Numbered from the stretch's first letter, positions 7,342 through 15,848 are shown. The stretch is 34,068 nt of DNA from Tychonema bourrellyi FEM_GT703 (GCF_002412335.2 NZ_NXIB02000020.1:1-34068), one strand, 5' to 3'. Notes: generated from the letters alone by a model not told the origin. Made by a program: numbers and translations.

Positions 7342-8325
7342 TCAATTTTGCAACCAGCGGGCAGCGTCTTTGGCGTGATAAGTTAAAATCAGATCGGCAC
7401 CAGCACGTTTGAATCCTGTTAAGGTTTCCATCACTACTCTTTCTTCATCTATCCAACCATTCAAAGCGGCGGCTTTCACCATCGCATATTCTCCAGAAAC
7501 GTTGTAAGCTGCAACTGGCAAATTAGTTGCTTCTTTGACACGCCAGATGATGTCCATGTAAGCCAAAGCTGGTTTAACCATTAGCATATCTGCACCTTCG
7601 GCAATATCAAGAGCAATTTCTTTGAGAGCTTCACGGCCGTTTCCTGGGTCCATTTGATAGGTGCGCCGATCGCCAAATTGCGGAGTAGAATCAGCGGCAT
7701 CCCGGAATGGGCCATAATAAGCTGAGGCATATTTTGCCGCGTAGGACATGATGGGAATATCTTCAAATCCAGCATCGTCCAATCCTTCGCGAATTGCTCC
7801 AACAAAACCATCCATCATCCCAGAAGGTGCAATAATATCTGCACCAGCTTTAGCTTGAGCAACGGCAGTTTTCTTGAGCAATTCTAGAGTTGGGTCGTTC
7901 AAAACGCGACCGCTTAAATCTCCGACTTGCAAATAGCCACAGTGACCATGACTGGTATATTCACACAGACAAGTATCGACCATAACAATTAAATCTGGTA
8001 CTGCTTGTTTGACTGCTGCTGTCGCTTTTTGGACGATGCCGCAATCGTGCCAAGCACCTGTAGCATCTATATCTTTGTCTGCGGGAATGCCGAATAAAAT
8101 GATCGCAGGAATGCCGAGATCGTAGACTTCTTTGGCTTCTTCTACTATTTTGTCGATCGATAGGTTGTACACTCCTGGCATCGATATGACTTCTTTAGCA
8201 AAATTTTCCCCTGGTACTGCAAATAAGGGGTAAATTAAATCGCTAGTTGTCAAGATGTTTTCGCGCACCATCCGGCGGAGTTGGGGATGGTTACGGAGGC
8301 GGCGGGGACGGTGAGTGGGAAACAT
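7342..8325 (-). CDS. hemB: Delta-aminolevulinic acid dehydratase (porphobilinogen synthase)
   Basis: 327-aa enzyme that condenses two 5-aminolevulinate molecules to porphobilinogen, feeding heme, chlorophyll, bilin and cobalamin synthesis. The two Schiff-base lysines are in [17 protein letters not shown] (K198) and [12 protein letters not shown] (K251). The metal loop [14 protein letters not shown] carries C119, C121 and C129, the Zn-type triad, unlike the Asp-rich loop of plant enzymes. Length is standard. The start at 8325 gives the usual [11 protein letters not shown] opening; no good Shine-Dalgarno sequence precedes it. The gene is single, on the minus strand, with its 3' end reaching into the repeat array. 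Confidence 0.97.
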   Translation of the reverse strand: MFPTHRPRRLRNHPQLRRMVRENILTTSDLIYPLFAVPGENFAKEVISMPGVYNLSIDKIVEEAKEVYDLGIPAIILFGIPADKDIDATGAWHDCGIVQKATAAVKQAVPDLIVMVDTCLCEYTSHGHCGYLQVGDLSGRVLNDPTLELLKKTAVAQAKAGADIIAPSGMMDGFVGAIREGLDDAGFEDIPIMSYAAKYASAYYGPFRDAADSTPQFGDRRTYQMDPGNGREALKEIALDIAEGADMLMVKPALAYMDIIWRVKEATNLPVAAYNVSGEYAMVKAAALNGWIDEERVVMETLTGFKRAGADLILTYHAKDAARWLQN

Positions 8326-8394
8326 AATGTTTTTTTAATGTTAGGTCAAGTCCGGCGATTCTGAGATCTTGCACCCGCAAGTCAACAACCTGTA

Positions 8395-8450
8395 GGGGCG
8401 GGTTCACCAATAGCTTTAAAGGGTGCAGACAGGTTAAATAAACCCGCCCC
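8395..8450. repeat. GGGGCGGGTT inverted-repeat element (copy 1)
   Basis: GGGGCGGGTT and AACCCGCCCC bound a spacer of about 36 nt. Related elements lie at 10715-10768 (degenerate) and 23192-23248. Confidence 0.8.
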
Positions 8451-8600
8451 CACCCACACAAAATCCCCTTATTGATATATTGGTGCAACATCTCAGGTCA
8501 TCGGGACTGGTGGTGTTGTCTTAAAAGTCTAGAGCTTATTGTTGGTCGATCGCCCGCTAATTAGGTAAAGTTCTGTAAAAGTGAAAGCAGGCGAAGAGGG

Positions 8601-8648
8601 AGATTGGGAGATTGGGAGATTGGGAGATTGGGAGATTGGGAGATTGGG
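8601..8648. repeat. Octamer tandem repeat (AGATTGGG) x6
   Basis: Six perfect octamers in tandem, about 100 bp upstream of the DUF1517 gene. The length of such arrays can vary by slippage. Confidence 0.95.
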
Positions 8649-8751
8649 AGGTAGGGTACGGATATCTCGCAGTCTTCACACCTGCAACCGGGCTCCCCAG
8701 AACCCATGATTGACTGTAAATTGTAGATGTGTGTTAAATACTAACGGTCTT

Positions 8752-9732
8752 ATGTACAAGCAACTAATCTCCAGAATCAAACCACTTTTGAAATCACTAT
8801 TTGCGATCGGGCTGGTACTCACCCTAGCTTTCAGTAACGCTGATGGTGCAATGGCAGCCCGCAGCGGCGGACGCATGGGAGGCGGATCTTTTAGGGCTCC
8901 AGCACGCAGTTACTCGTCTCCAAGCCGTACTTACGCACCGTCTGGAGGGGGGTACTATGGAGGCGGTGGCTTTGGTGGTGGCTTTGGTTTCCCGTTCTTG
9001 TTGCCCTTTTTTGGATTTGGGGGCGGGTTCGGTGGTTTGTTCTCGATTTTGATCTTTATTTCGATCGCAAATTTCCTAGTCCAAAGCTTCCGTAACGCTG
9101 GGGGCGGCACCGATGAACTTGGCAACAGCACACCTACAACCGTTTCTGTGGCTCGTTTGCAAGTCGGTTTGCTAGCAGAGGGCCGCGGTTTGCAATCGGA
9201 ACTCGACTCCTTAGCAAAAACAGTGAATACTGATTCAGCAACGGGCCGTGCTCAAGTTTTACAAGAGTCTACTTTGGCCTTGCTGCGCCATCCAGAATAC
9301 TGGGTTTACGCGGGTGCTGAATCTGTGCAAACTCGCTTGGAAGCCGCAGAAGCTAAATTTAACCAATTTTCTCTGGCAGAACGTAGCAAGTTTAGTGAAG
9401 AAACTCTCTCGAATTTTAACAACCAGATTCGACAATCAGGAAGCAATCAAACGCTGTCAAGCGCGCCCGTAAATGGCGCACTGGTTGCTGAGGATTTGAC
9501 TCAAGCTCCTGGCGAATATATTGTGGTGACAGTGATTGTCGGTACTCAAGGTAAACTGCAATTGCCCACAGTCAGAAATTCCGAAGATTTGCGCCTCGCT
9601 TTGCGTCAGATTGGGGGTGTATCGAGCGAGCAGTTGCTGGCGGTTGAGGTGCTGTGGACTCCTCAAGCTAATGGCGATACTTTGACTGCTGATGATATGT
9701 TGGCTAGCTATCCCGATTTGCGATCGATTTAG
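8752..9732 (+). CDS. Secreted/membrane Gly-rich DUF1517 protein
   Basis: 326 aa from the ATG at 8752; an in-frame TTG at 8710 is less likely because the signal peptide begins at MYKQLISRIK. A signal peptide with a hydrophobic core (LFAIGLVLTLAF) ends near AMA-A (about 34). A Gly/Ser/Tyr-rich low-complexity segment (about 35-85) follows, then a membrane segment (GGLFSILIFISIANFLV, about 94-112), and a conserved C-terminal domain of about 200 residues (LQVGLLAEGRGLQSELDSL onward). This matches DUF1517, conserved in cyanobacteria and chloroplasts; I recall that the plant FLAP1 protein, linked to fluctuating-light acclimation, belongs here, but that link is from memory. A thylakoid or envelope location is inferred. 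Confidence 0.88.
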   Translation: MYKQLISRIKPLLKSLFAIGLVLTLAFSNADGAMAARSGGRMGGGSFRAPARSYSSPSRTYAPSGGGYYGGGGFGGGFGFPFLLPFFGFGGGFGGLFSILIFISIANFLVQSFRNAGGGTDELGNSTPTTVSVARLQVGLLAEGRGLQSELDSLAKTVNTDSATGRAQVLQESTLALLRHPEYWVYAGAESVQTRLEAAEAKFNQFSLAERSKFSEETLSNFNNQIRQSGSNQTLSSAPVNGALVAEDLTQAPGEYIVVTVIVGTQGKLQLPTVRNSEDLRLALRQIGGVSSEQLLAVEVLWTPQANGDTLTADDMLASYPDLRSI

Positions 9733-9744
9733 TTAGAGGGACTG

Positions 9745-9769
9745 GGCGCGGTGAGTTACGTCCCGCGCC
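9745..9769. terminator. GC-rich hairpin after the DUF1517 gene
   Basis: GGCGCGG (9745-9751) pairs with CCGCGCC (9763-9769), 13 nt after the stop. There is no U-tract, so termination is possible but not certain. Confidence 0.45.
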
Positions 9770-9907
9770 TCATCCCACATTGCTTCGGAAACGAAAAGTT
9801 AACATTTGTTAATCAAAATTATTGAGTAAAAAATTTGTTAAAGAAATGGTATTATTGAATAATAATTCATCTAATTTTTATAAAAAAGGCGATCGGGAGC
9901 CAAACTG

Positions 9908-10462
9908 ATGACTGACGGTAATAGAAAAAAAGCACTTTTCATTTTGAGTCAGTTAAATAATGACGACATTAACTGGATCGTCCAAAAAGGTAAAAAAGAA
10001 ATTATTGACTCCGGCAGGGTACTGATCCACGAAGGGAGACAAATCGATGCCCTATACATTGTATTGAAGGGGAATTTGAGCGTTTTGCTAGAAGCTGAGG
10101 GTACTAAAGAACTGGCAAAAATAAGTAGCGGAGAACTTGTGGGAGAAGTTTCTTTTATTGATGCCAGGCCTCCTTTGGCAACGGTGAAGGCGATCGAAAA
10201 AACTGAGTTGCTAGCAATTCCACGGCGACAGTTAATTCTTAAACTTCAAAATGATATGGGCTTTGCTTCCCGATTTTATTGTGGAATTTCTCTATGTCTG
10301 GCTGACAGAATGCGCGGTACGATCAGACATATAGAATACGGTCGTAATCTAGAGTTAGAAAACTCTGAATTAGACCAGGGGGATATTAATCCGAGTGTGA
10401 TGGAGAATTTAGCCCTAGCTCAGGCTAAGTTTAATTGGTTGATGGAAAATGTCATGGGTTGA
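9908..10462 (+). CDS. Stand-alone cyclic-nucleotide-binding-domain (CNB) protein
   Basis: 184-aa cytosolic protein made almost wholly of one CNB fold. A short N-terminal helix leads into GRVLIHEGRQIDALYIVLKGNLSVLL (about 36-61), and the phosphate-binding cassette is GELVGEVSFIDARPPLATVKA (about 75-95). There is no C-terminal helix-turn-helix, so it is not a CRP-type regulator. In cAMP/cGMP binders the cassette reads GE...PRxAT; here the arginine position is proline (RPPLAT), so nucleotide binding may be altered or lost. GGGAG lies upstream of the ATG with suitable spacing. It follows the DUF1517 gene by 175 bp on the same strand. Target and partner are unknown. Confidence 0.85.
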   Translation: MTDGNRKKALFILSQLNNDDINWIVQKGKKEIIDSGRVLIHEGRQIDALYIVLKGNLSVLLEAEGTKELAKISSGELVGEVSFIDARPPLATVKAIEKTELLAIPRRQLILKLQNDMGFASRFYCGISLCLADRMRGTIRHIEYGRNLELENSELDQGDINPSVMENLALAQAKFNWLMENVMG

Positions 10463-10489
10463 TTGAATTTCAAAAGTGAGATATTTGGC

Positions 10490-10540
10490 GAAAGGACACA
10501 CCGAAAGGACACACCGAAAGGACACACCGAAAGGACACAG
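10490..10540. repeat. 13-bp tandem repeat (GAAAGGACACACC) x4
   Basis: Three perfect copies and one near-copy from 10490 to 10540. They run directly into the IS-like end that begins with GGACACAGCAATGCT. Confidence 0.92.
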
Positions 10541-10642
10541 CAATGCTCATTGGTGTCAACTTAAGCCTGAAAGCTAGAGGATGTTACTACTTATGTGAGA
10601 TGGTATAGTTATCGTTGGCTGATTGAGCGCTATCATTCCTAA
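10533..10642 (+). pseudogene. Relic of an IS4-like transposase with an element end
   Basis: Bases 10533-10572 match 33995-34034 at 35 of 40 positions (shared core GGTGTCAACTTAAGC), suggesting an element end. Directly after it, 10571-10642 is open in one frame and encodes KLEDVTTYVRWYSYRWLIER followed by three more residues and a stop. This contains Y-x2-R-x3-E, the C-terminal signature of Tn5/IS4-type DDE transposases (YREK motif). The rest of the transposase is gone, so this is an internally deleted remnant. Confidence 0.6.
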
Positions 10643-10697
10643 CGGGCAACTGCTTGCCAGTGGTGGTTCAGATAAAACCATCAAGATGTCAGCTTAA
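10641..10697 (+). pseudogene. WD40-repeat fragment
   Basis: The frame encodes NGQLLASGGSDKTIKMSA then a stop. This is the typical end of one WD40 blade (GQLLASGSxDKTIKxW). It overlaps the stop of the transposase relic, so it is a fragment of a WD40 protein joined to IS debris. Confidence 0.6.
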
Positions 10698-10826
10698 ACA
10701 GACATAATTTCTGTAGGGACGGGTTCATGAATATCCATATAAACCTAAAGTATTTGTGAACCTGCCTTCACACAATTCAGATAAAATGCTACAATTACAT
10801 CAATCAAAAATAGAAGCCTAAAAAAC

Positions 10827-11054
10827 ATGACTTTCGAGGCTGTTTTAAATCTTGTCAAGCAGTTGTCTCTAGCCGAAAAGTTACGGTTGATTAAGTCGAT
10901 AGTTCCTGAAATAGAACGAGAATTAGTTGTTATGCCGACTCCCCGCAAATCATTGTGGGGTTTATGTGCTGACTTGGGAATTGCACCTTCTGCTGCTGAT
11001 ATAGATGAAGTTCGCAGGGAAGAATGGGCGAATTTTCCAAGGGAGGATTTTTAA
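10827..11054 (+). CDS. VapB-like antitoxin (partner of a lost PIN toxin)
   Basis: 75-aa protein with a helical N-terminal half (VLNLVKQLSLAEKLRLIKSI, about 6-25) and a C-terminal toxin-binding-like tail ending RREEWANFPREDF. Tails of the type (A/E)RREMW.NFPRE(D/E) are typical of cyanobacterial antitoxins paired with PIN-domain (VapC) RNases; the assignment rests on that similarity and on gene order. Its TAA stop overlaps an ATG (TAATG, 11052-11056), the usual antitoxin-toxin overlap, but the toxin frame that follows is destroyed. No clear Shine-Dalgarno sequence is visible. Confidence 0.72.
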   Translation: MTFEAVLNLVKQLSLAEKLRLIKSIVPEIERELVVMPTPRKSLWGLCADLGIAPSAADIDEVRREEWANFPREDF

Positions 11055-11195
11055 TGCTGCGTAAGGCAAGTTGACCGATCGCAAATTCCCGATTTGCCCG
11101 ATCGCATTATTGCTGCTACTGGTTTGTATCTTAATGTACCTGTTATTAGTCGCGATCGCCGGATTCAATTATCGAGTATAGACACAATTTGGTAA
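11054..11195 (+). pseudogene. VapC-type PIN toxin remnant
   Basis: The ATG overlapping the antitoxin stop opens only MLRKAS before a stop at 11072-11074. In another frame, from about 11073 to 11195, the DNA encodes IPDLPDRIIAATGLYLNVPV followed by ISRDRRIQLSSIDTIW and a stop. This is the C-terminal third of a PIN domain (DRIIAATAL.L..PLITRD type, with acidic active-site residues). The N-terminal two thirds are missing, so the toxin cannot be active. An internal deletion that shifted the frame explains the pattern. Confidence 0.72.
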
Positions 11196-11531
11196 ATCTG
11201 AGTCACTGGGCGATCGAAGTTGATTTAAGGATGTTTTCTGGAATTTGTGAATTGTGCTGCGCTTCGGATAGTTTCGACTTTCGGGGTGGTACTTGCTTTT
11301 TTGCTGTTAGTGTGCTATCTGATGGGTGGGATGTCTAAGGCTGGCTAGGTCTACGCATTTTTGATGTCTGTTCAGTAAGGGCGATCGGCTACAATAAGTT
11401 AAGAACAGCAATTAATTCATCACTGCACAACAAGCAGTCCACAAAAAGCTGTGAGCTGGATGAATGCGGGAGAAGGAATTGCCGACAGGAGGCCATCTCT
11501 TAAGCTCGCTCGCCCTACTTAAGTCACAAAT
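11196..11531. other. Upstream region of the NRPS-like gene; one tiny membrane ORF
   Basis: No solid gene. A 33-codon frame (11247-11348, GTG start) encodes a hydrophobic peptide containing TFGVVLAFLLLVCYLMGGMS. It could be a small membrane protein or chance; I know no family for it. The last 130 bp should hold the NRPS promoter. No clear Shine-Dalgarno sequence precedes that gene's ATG. Confidence 0.3.
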
Positions 11532-14309
11532 ATGATGAACTCTCAAGATTTTTTGACGAGTGGTGATGGGTACTTACCCAACAAGGAAACTGATGCGCTA
11601 AAAACTACCCACGATGTCTGTGTTGATGTTCCATTATATACTCACGATATTTCCTCTGTCGAGGACTCTCAAGTCGATCTAACTCGATCGCACTATGTGA
11701 GTATCCATCAATGGTTTGAAGCACAGGTTAAGCAGACTCCTGATGCGATCGCCCTGTCATTTCAAGGGCAAGAATTAACCTATGATGCCTTAAATCAACG
11801 CGCAAACCAGCTCGCCCATTACCTTCAAGCACTAGGAGTGCAACCGGATGAACTGATTGCTATCTGTATGAATCGGTGCATGGAAATGGTGATTTGCTTT
11901 TTGGGGGTGATGAAGGCTGGGGCGGCCTATGTGCCGATCGACCCAGCCTATCCCCACGAGCGCCGAGCGTACAAGTTACGAGATGCTAGTGTGCGATTCA
12001 TTTTGATTCAACAGCACCTGGTTGAATTTTTGCCCGAACACAATGCTCGCGTGATTTGTCCAGATACAGACTGGCACGATATGGCGCCATACAGCACTGA
12101 AAATTTGTCTCTGCTGACAACACCCGAGCATTTGGCTTACGTTATTTATACCTCTGGTTCGACGGGGAATCCCAAGGGTGTAATGATTACTCACCGGGGC
12201 ATGGTTCACCACAGCAAGGCGATCGCACAGGAATTTAATCTTCAGGCTGGCGATCGGGTACTTCAATTCTCTAGCATGAGCTTTGACATCATCATTGAGG
12301 AAGTTTTTCCATCCTTGATAAGTGGTGCAACAATCGTGCTGCGAACTGAAGACAGTATTAGCTCTACCCGCCAATTCCTCGAATTTATTGAGCAAGAACG
12401 CATTACTATTCTGGACTTGCCAACTGCTTTTTGGCATGGCTTAGTGAGCGGACTCTCATTGCTAGGTGTTCCCATGTCCCCAGATGTGAGATTGGTGATT
12501 GTGGGCGGAGAAAAAGCCTCTCGCGCTCTGTATGCTGAATGGCGACAATTGGTTGGGGAATATCCTCGTTGGCTCAATACCTATGGGCCGACTGAAACTA
12601 CGGTGACGGCCACCATTTATGACCCGATCGCTGAAGGCTACGATCTCAGTAGTGAAGCAGATATTCCGATCGGTCGTCCTCTTCCCAACAGCCAAATTTA
12701 CATTCTGGATGAAAACCTAAATCCTGTGCCAGATGGCGATATTGGAGAACTGTATATTGGCGGCCCAGGGGTTGCGAGGGGATATCTCAACTTGGCAGAA
12801 CGCACTGCAAGTAAGTTTATTGCTAATCCATTTAGCGATCGACCTTACGACAAACTTTACAGAACAGGGGATACTGCCCGCTATTTACCCAATGGAACGT
12901 TGGAGTTTATTGGTCGCATCGATTTTCAGGTAAAAATTCGAGGTTTTCGGATTGAGTTACTAGAAATTGAAACCTATTTGGAACAGTACCCATCTGTGCA
13001 GCAAGGTATAGTTTTGGCACGGGAAGATGTACCCGGTGAAAAGCGCTTAGTGGCATATATCATTCCGAAGCACGGACAACCAATTCAGCTTTCTGCATTG
13101 CGTAGTTTTCTACAAACAAAGCTACCGGCATACATGATTCCGGCAGCCGTTGTAGTGATGGACAGCTTCCCCATGACCCCCAATGGTAAAGTCGATCGCC
13201 GTGCGTTTCCAGAACATCAGGTTGCCGATCTGGTTAAAAATAGTGAAGTTGTGTTGCCTATTGATGGACTAGAAGCTCAACTTGTCCAAATTTGGGAGCA
13301 GATACTCAATATTAAGCCGATCGGTACTACGGATAATTTCATGGATTTAGGCGGTACATCCCTGTTAGCAGCTCGCTTAGCTGACAAAATTGACGAAAAG
13401 TTGCAGCAGAGTTGGCCGCTATCGATTATCTTCCAAGCCCCAACCATCAAACAATTAGCCGACATTTTACGTCAAGGCAATATCCCCAACCAAAGCCTTT
13501 CCTTAGTTGAGATTCAACCGAAGGGTTCTCAGCCACCACTATTTCTGTTTGAAGGAGTGTCTATTTATCATCCGTTAATTCCATATTTGGGGCTAGATCG
13601 GCCGATATATGCCTTAATTGCTGTTGTTAAAGATGGCGTGAACGGGCCAGTCAATCAGGTTGAGGCGATCGCAGACTATTACATCAAGGAACTCGTGAAG
13701 GTGCAACCAGAAGGCCCCTATTATTTGGGTGGTTTGTCATTTGGAGGTATTGTGGCTTTTGAGGTAGCTCAACAATTGGCAGCTAAAGGACAGGAAACAG
13801 CGTTATTGGTGATGTTTGATTCCATGTTGCTCTCTGCCTACAAGCCCCTACCCATTCAGCAGCGGCTGCGCTTCCATGCCCAAAAAATTGCTAAGCAGGG
13901 TATAGGTTACATCGTCAGTAGCATCGTCGATAAAATAATGACACTTACAGACAAAATGACAATGCTGGCCCGCAAGACGATCGGGCGATACCTTAAGGTG
14001 AAAGAACCTACAGAGTTAATGTCTTGCACCACCGACTATTTGATGAGAGACAAGATAATTGAGCAAGCAGAACGAGCTTACCTGCCAAAACCCTATGCTG
14101 GCAAAGTAGTTATGTTTAAAGCGCTGGATTCTGAAGATGGCAAAAGTGTCAGTCTCGATCCGGATCTAGGCTGGAAACCTTATCTCAAAGACGGTCTGAC
14201 CATTTACGATGTACCTGGAGACCATCTAGGTATTTTACAGGAACCCAATGTCGGGGCGATCGGCAACCGAATGAAGCTATTGCTGGAAGAGGTAGTGGTG
14301 CTGCACTAA
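11532..14309 (+). CDS. Single-module NRPS-like enzyme: adenylation - carrier - thioesterase (A-T-TE)
   Basis: 925-aa stand-alone synthetase with no condensation domain. The adenylation domain (about 55-560) has all core motifs: YTSGSTGNPKG (206-216), TYGPTETT (350-357), YRTGD (443-447), GRIDFQVKIRGFRIE (461-475) and NGKVDRR with catalytic K553. Pocket residues by alignment to GrsA: D252, I253, E256, A299, I323, G325, T350, V358, T359. The Asp for the alpha-amino group is kept; Glu at the third position is unusual. The carrier domain (about 580-650) has DLGGTS with phosphopantetheine Ser610. The thioesterase (about 668-920) has GLSFG (S736), D763 and GDH (H898). A-T-TE enzymes activate one acid and release it, or join two copies. 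No tailoring, transport or PPTase gene is adjacent; the substrate is unknown. Confidence 0.92.
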   Translation: MMNSQDFLTSGDGYLPNKETDALKTTHDVCVDVPLYTHDISSVEDSQVDLTRSHYVSIHQWFEAQVKQTPDAIALSFQGQELTYDALNQRANQLAHYLQALGVQPDELIAICMNRCMEMVICFLGVMKAGAAYVPIDPAYPHERRAYKLRDASVRFILIQQHLVEFLPEHNARVICPDTDWHDMAPYSTENLSLLTTPEHLAYVIYTSGSTGNPKGVMITHRGMVHHSKAIAQEFNLQAGDRVLQFSSMSFDIIIEEVFPSLISGATIVLRTEDSISSTRQFLEFIEQERITILDLPTAFWHGLVSGLSLLGVPMSPDVRLVIVGGEKASRALYAEWRQLVGEYPRWLNTYGPTETTVTATIYDPIAEGYDLSSEADIPIGRPLPNSQIYILDENLNPVPDGDIGELYIGGPGVARGYLNLAERTASKFIANPFSDRPYDKLYRTGDTARYLPNGTLEFIGRIDFQVKIRGFRIELLEIETYLEQYPSVQQGIVLAREDVPGEKRLVAYIIPKHGQPIQLSALRSFLQTKLPAYMIPAAVVVMDSFPMTPNGKVDRRAFPEHQVADLVKNSEVVLPIDGLEAQLVQIWEQILNIKPIGTTDNFMDLGGTSLLAARLADKIDEKLQQSWPLSIIFQAPTIKQLADILRQGNIPNQSLSLVEIQPKGSQPPLFLFEGVSIYHPLIPYLGLDRPIYALIAVVKDGVNGPVNQVEAIADYYIKELVKVQPEGPYYLGGLSFGGIVAFEVAQQLAAKGQETALLVMFDSMLLSAYKPLPIQQRLRFHAQKIAKQGIGYIVSSIVDKIMTLTDKMTMLARKTIGRYLKVKEPTELMSCTTDYLMRDKIIEQAERAYLPKPYAGKVVMFKALDSEDGKSVSLDPDLGWKPYLKDGLTIYDVPGDHLGILQEPNVGAIGNRMKLLLEEVVVLH

Positions 14310-14447
14310 AGTTTTTGGCATTCTTAATCGATATTCAGACAGGGTTGCAGCGAATTATTGCGGTTATCAGAAAGATGAGGTACAACTAGAACTACCCTCA
14401 ATCAAGCCTGAAAAACATTTTTAAACTCTCTATTGCCAAACACTCTA

Positions 14448-14482
14448 CGCTAACTCAATATGCTTGGGTTAACGCTTTTTTT
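14448..14482 (+). terminator. Probable terminator of the NRPS-like gene
   Basis: An 11-nt stem (14448-14458 with 14464-14474, one mismatch and one G-U) and a 5-nt loop are followed by C and seven T residues. It lies 140 nt after the stop. Confidence 0.55.
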
Positions 14483-14642
14483 CAAATCTAATCTCACGAT
14501 TTCATAGGCAATACAGACATTTTTTGAAATTTAGATATTTCTGAAATGAATTGTATAGCAACCGCCACATCGGTTAGGACAGAAATAAACTCATGAATAG
14601 ATTCCTGACCCCTCCAGCATAAGCGGTTTGATTTGGTTGCTA

Positions 14643-14683
14643 CAACTGTCAACTGTCAACTGTCAACTCTCAACTGCTATATT
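14643..14683. repeat. STRR-like heptad array (CAACTGT) x~6
   Basis: Four perfect CAACTGT heptads, then CAACTCT and a partial unit. It belongs to the same family as the arrays at 4383-4424 and 25268-25302. Confidence 0.9.
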
Positions 14684-14735
14684 ATGCCCTAACTCTTCTC
14701 TGCGCCAAAATCACCGTCTGCCGTTCATTTCCCAC

Positions 14736-14760
14736 AAAAAAAGAGGCGCGATCGCGCCTC
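14736..14760 (-). terminator. Rho-independent terminator of prk
   Basis: The perfect palindrome GAGGCGCGATCGCGCCTC (14743-14760) is followed on the minus strand by seven T residues (14742-14736), 22 nt after the prk stop. A HIP1 octamer forms the centre of the palindrome. Confidence 0.88.
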
Positions 14761-14782
14761 CCAAATCCTTCATGTTCTCGTT

Positions 14783-15787
14783 CTAAACACTAACAGCCAC
14801 TTTCGCTTCCTTCGCAGTCAACTTCTCGTAAGTCGCCCGCATCTTCAATCCCACCAACACTTGGAACAAACCAGTTCCATTATTAGAACCAGGATATTCA
14901 CGGTGCTGAAGCAATAGGTGAGTCAACTCGCCTTGATACTTCGCAGAAGTCTTGCTCAAATGGTTTTCAATGTAAATAACTTCTTCCAGATTTTCAAACT
15001 GACCGTCTACTTCCAAAATCGAAACTTCGTGGCCGTAGAAAGCGTCAGGCCCGTAATACATCTTAATTCCTGGATAGGAACAAGTCAGTTTGCGGCCGCA
15101 AGGAATCCAGTTAATTGTTGAACCTTCGTCAAACAAATAGGCAGGCTCAAAGTTGGCGACACCTTCGCGCTGAATCATCTGCACGCGCAGAACCTTCCGC
15201 TCTTTGTCATCCTTAATTAAATTGGTCGGCAATACTTGAAGTACCACATCGGCATATTGCTTTTGCGGGTCAATGTAAGCCGTAAAATCGGGTTTGCGAG
15301 CGTTGATCGCAAACAGCACGTCTTCGTAACGGTGGCCCCGTTCCGCCATGTCGCGCTGGATTTTCCAAGCAATTTTTACTTCGTCGCTGATGTCTAGGTA
15401 GACGCTGAAGTCGAGGAGATCTCGAACTCGTTCGTCGTACAGCGGGTGCAATCCCTCAATCACAATCACATGATTCGGCTCTACCCACTCAGGAGGATCG
15501 AGCAGGCCGGTTTCGTGGTTGTAAATCGGCTTGTCGATTCCCCGGCCTTCTTTGAGCGCTTTCATTTGCTCGTACATCAGGTCGAAATTGTTCGCTCTGG
15601 GGTCAAGGGCGGTAATTCCTGTTTGTTTGCGCTGTTTGCGATCGAGACAATGATAGTCGTCCAGGCAGATTACGGTAACGAAATCTTCTCCGAACAAATC
15701 AGTCAATCGGCGCAAAAAAGTAGATTTTCCGCATCCGGAGTCTCCGGCAACGCCAATTAAAACCACGCGATCCGGCTTACTTTTCAT
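14783..15787 (-). CDS. prk: Phosphoribulokinase
   Basis: 334-aa Calvin-cycle enzyme that phosphorylates ribulose-5-phosphate to ribulose-1,5-bisphosphate. The P-loop GVAGDSGCGKST spans 12-23. Cys19 in the loop and Cys41 (VICLDDYH) are the redox pair of the cyanobacterial/plant enzyme, which is switched by thioredoxin and by the CP12-GAPDH complex. The C-terminal pair in CGRKLTCSYPGIKMYYG is also present. Family length is normal. The ATG at 15787 has AGAGGG upstream with good spacing. A strong terminator follows, so it is probably a single-gene unit. Confidence 0.97.
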   Translation of the reverse strand: MKSKPDRVVLIGVAGDSGCGKSTFLRRLTDLFGEDFVTVICLDDYHCLDRKQRKQTGITALDPRANNFDLMYEQMKALKEGRGIDKPIYNHETGLLDPPEWVEPNHVIVIEGLHPLYDERVRDLLDFSVYLDISDEVKIAWKIQRDMAERGHRYEDVLFAINARKPDFTAYIDPQKQYADVVLQVLPTNLIKDDKERKVLRVQMIQREGVANFEPAYLFDEGSTINWIPCGRKLTCSYPGIKMYYGPDAFYGHEVSILEVDGQFENLEEVIYIENHLSKTSAKYQGELTHLLLQHREYPGSNNGTGLFQVLVGLKMRATYEKLTAKEAKVAVSV

Positions 15788-15848
15788 AGTTTCCCTCTAA
15801 AAAAATCACTGTTTACTAACAAAGAGTGTAGATTCCACAAAATTTCTG

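Larger units (their letters stand above)
8326..8751. other. Divergent intergenic region hemB / DUF1517 gene
   Basis: Contains the GGGGCGGGTT element and an octamer array. It must include the promoters of both divergent genes; I cannot place a convincing -35/-10 pair. Confidence 0.4.
10463..10826. other. Gene-free junk region between the CNB gene and the vapB-like gene
   Basis: Filled by the 13-bp repeats, the transposase and WD40 relics, and a degenerate GGGACGGGTTCA...TGAACCTGCC inverted repeat (10715-10768). The vapB-like promoter must lie in its last 60 bp or so. Confidence 0.6.
14310..14782. other. Intergenic region between convergent NRPS-like gene and prk
   Basis: No gene. It holds two terminators, one for each convergent gene, and an STRR-like heptad array (14643-14683). 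Confidence 0.7.

Noticed and set aside
8601..8648. CRISPR-like or iteron origin
   Set aside because: Octamers in pure tandem without spacers and without a replication gene; a simple slippage repeat.
11976..12695. Long minus-strand ORFs across the adenylation domain
   Set aside because: They follow from the codon pattern of the real gene; no domain is recognisable.
15446..15760. 104-codon plus-strand ORF inside prk
   Set aside because: It is antisense to the conserved prk coding region with no start signal or recognisable family; a shadow frame.
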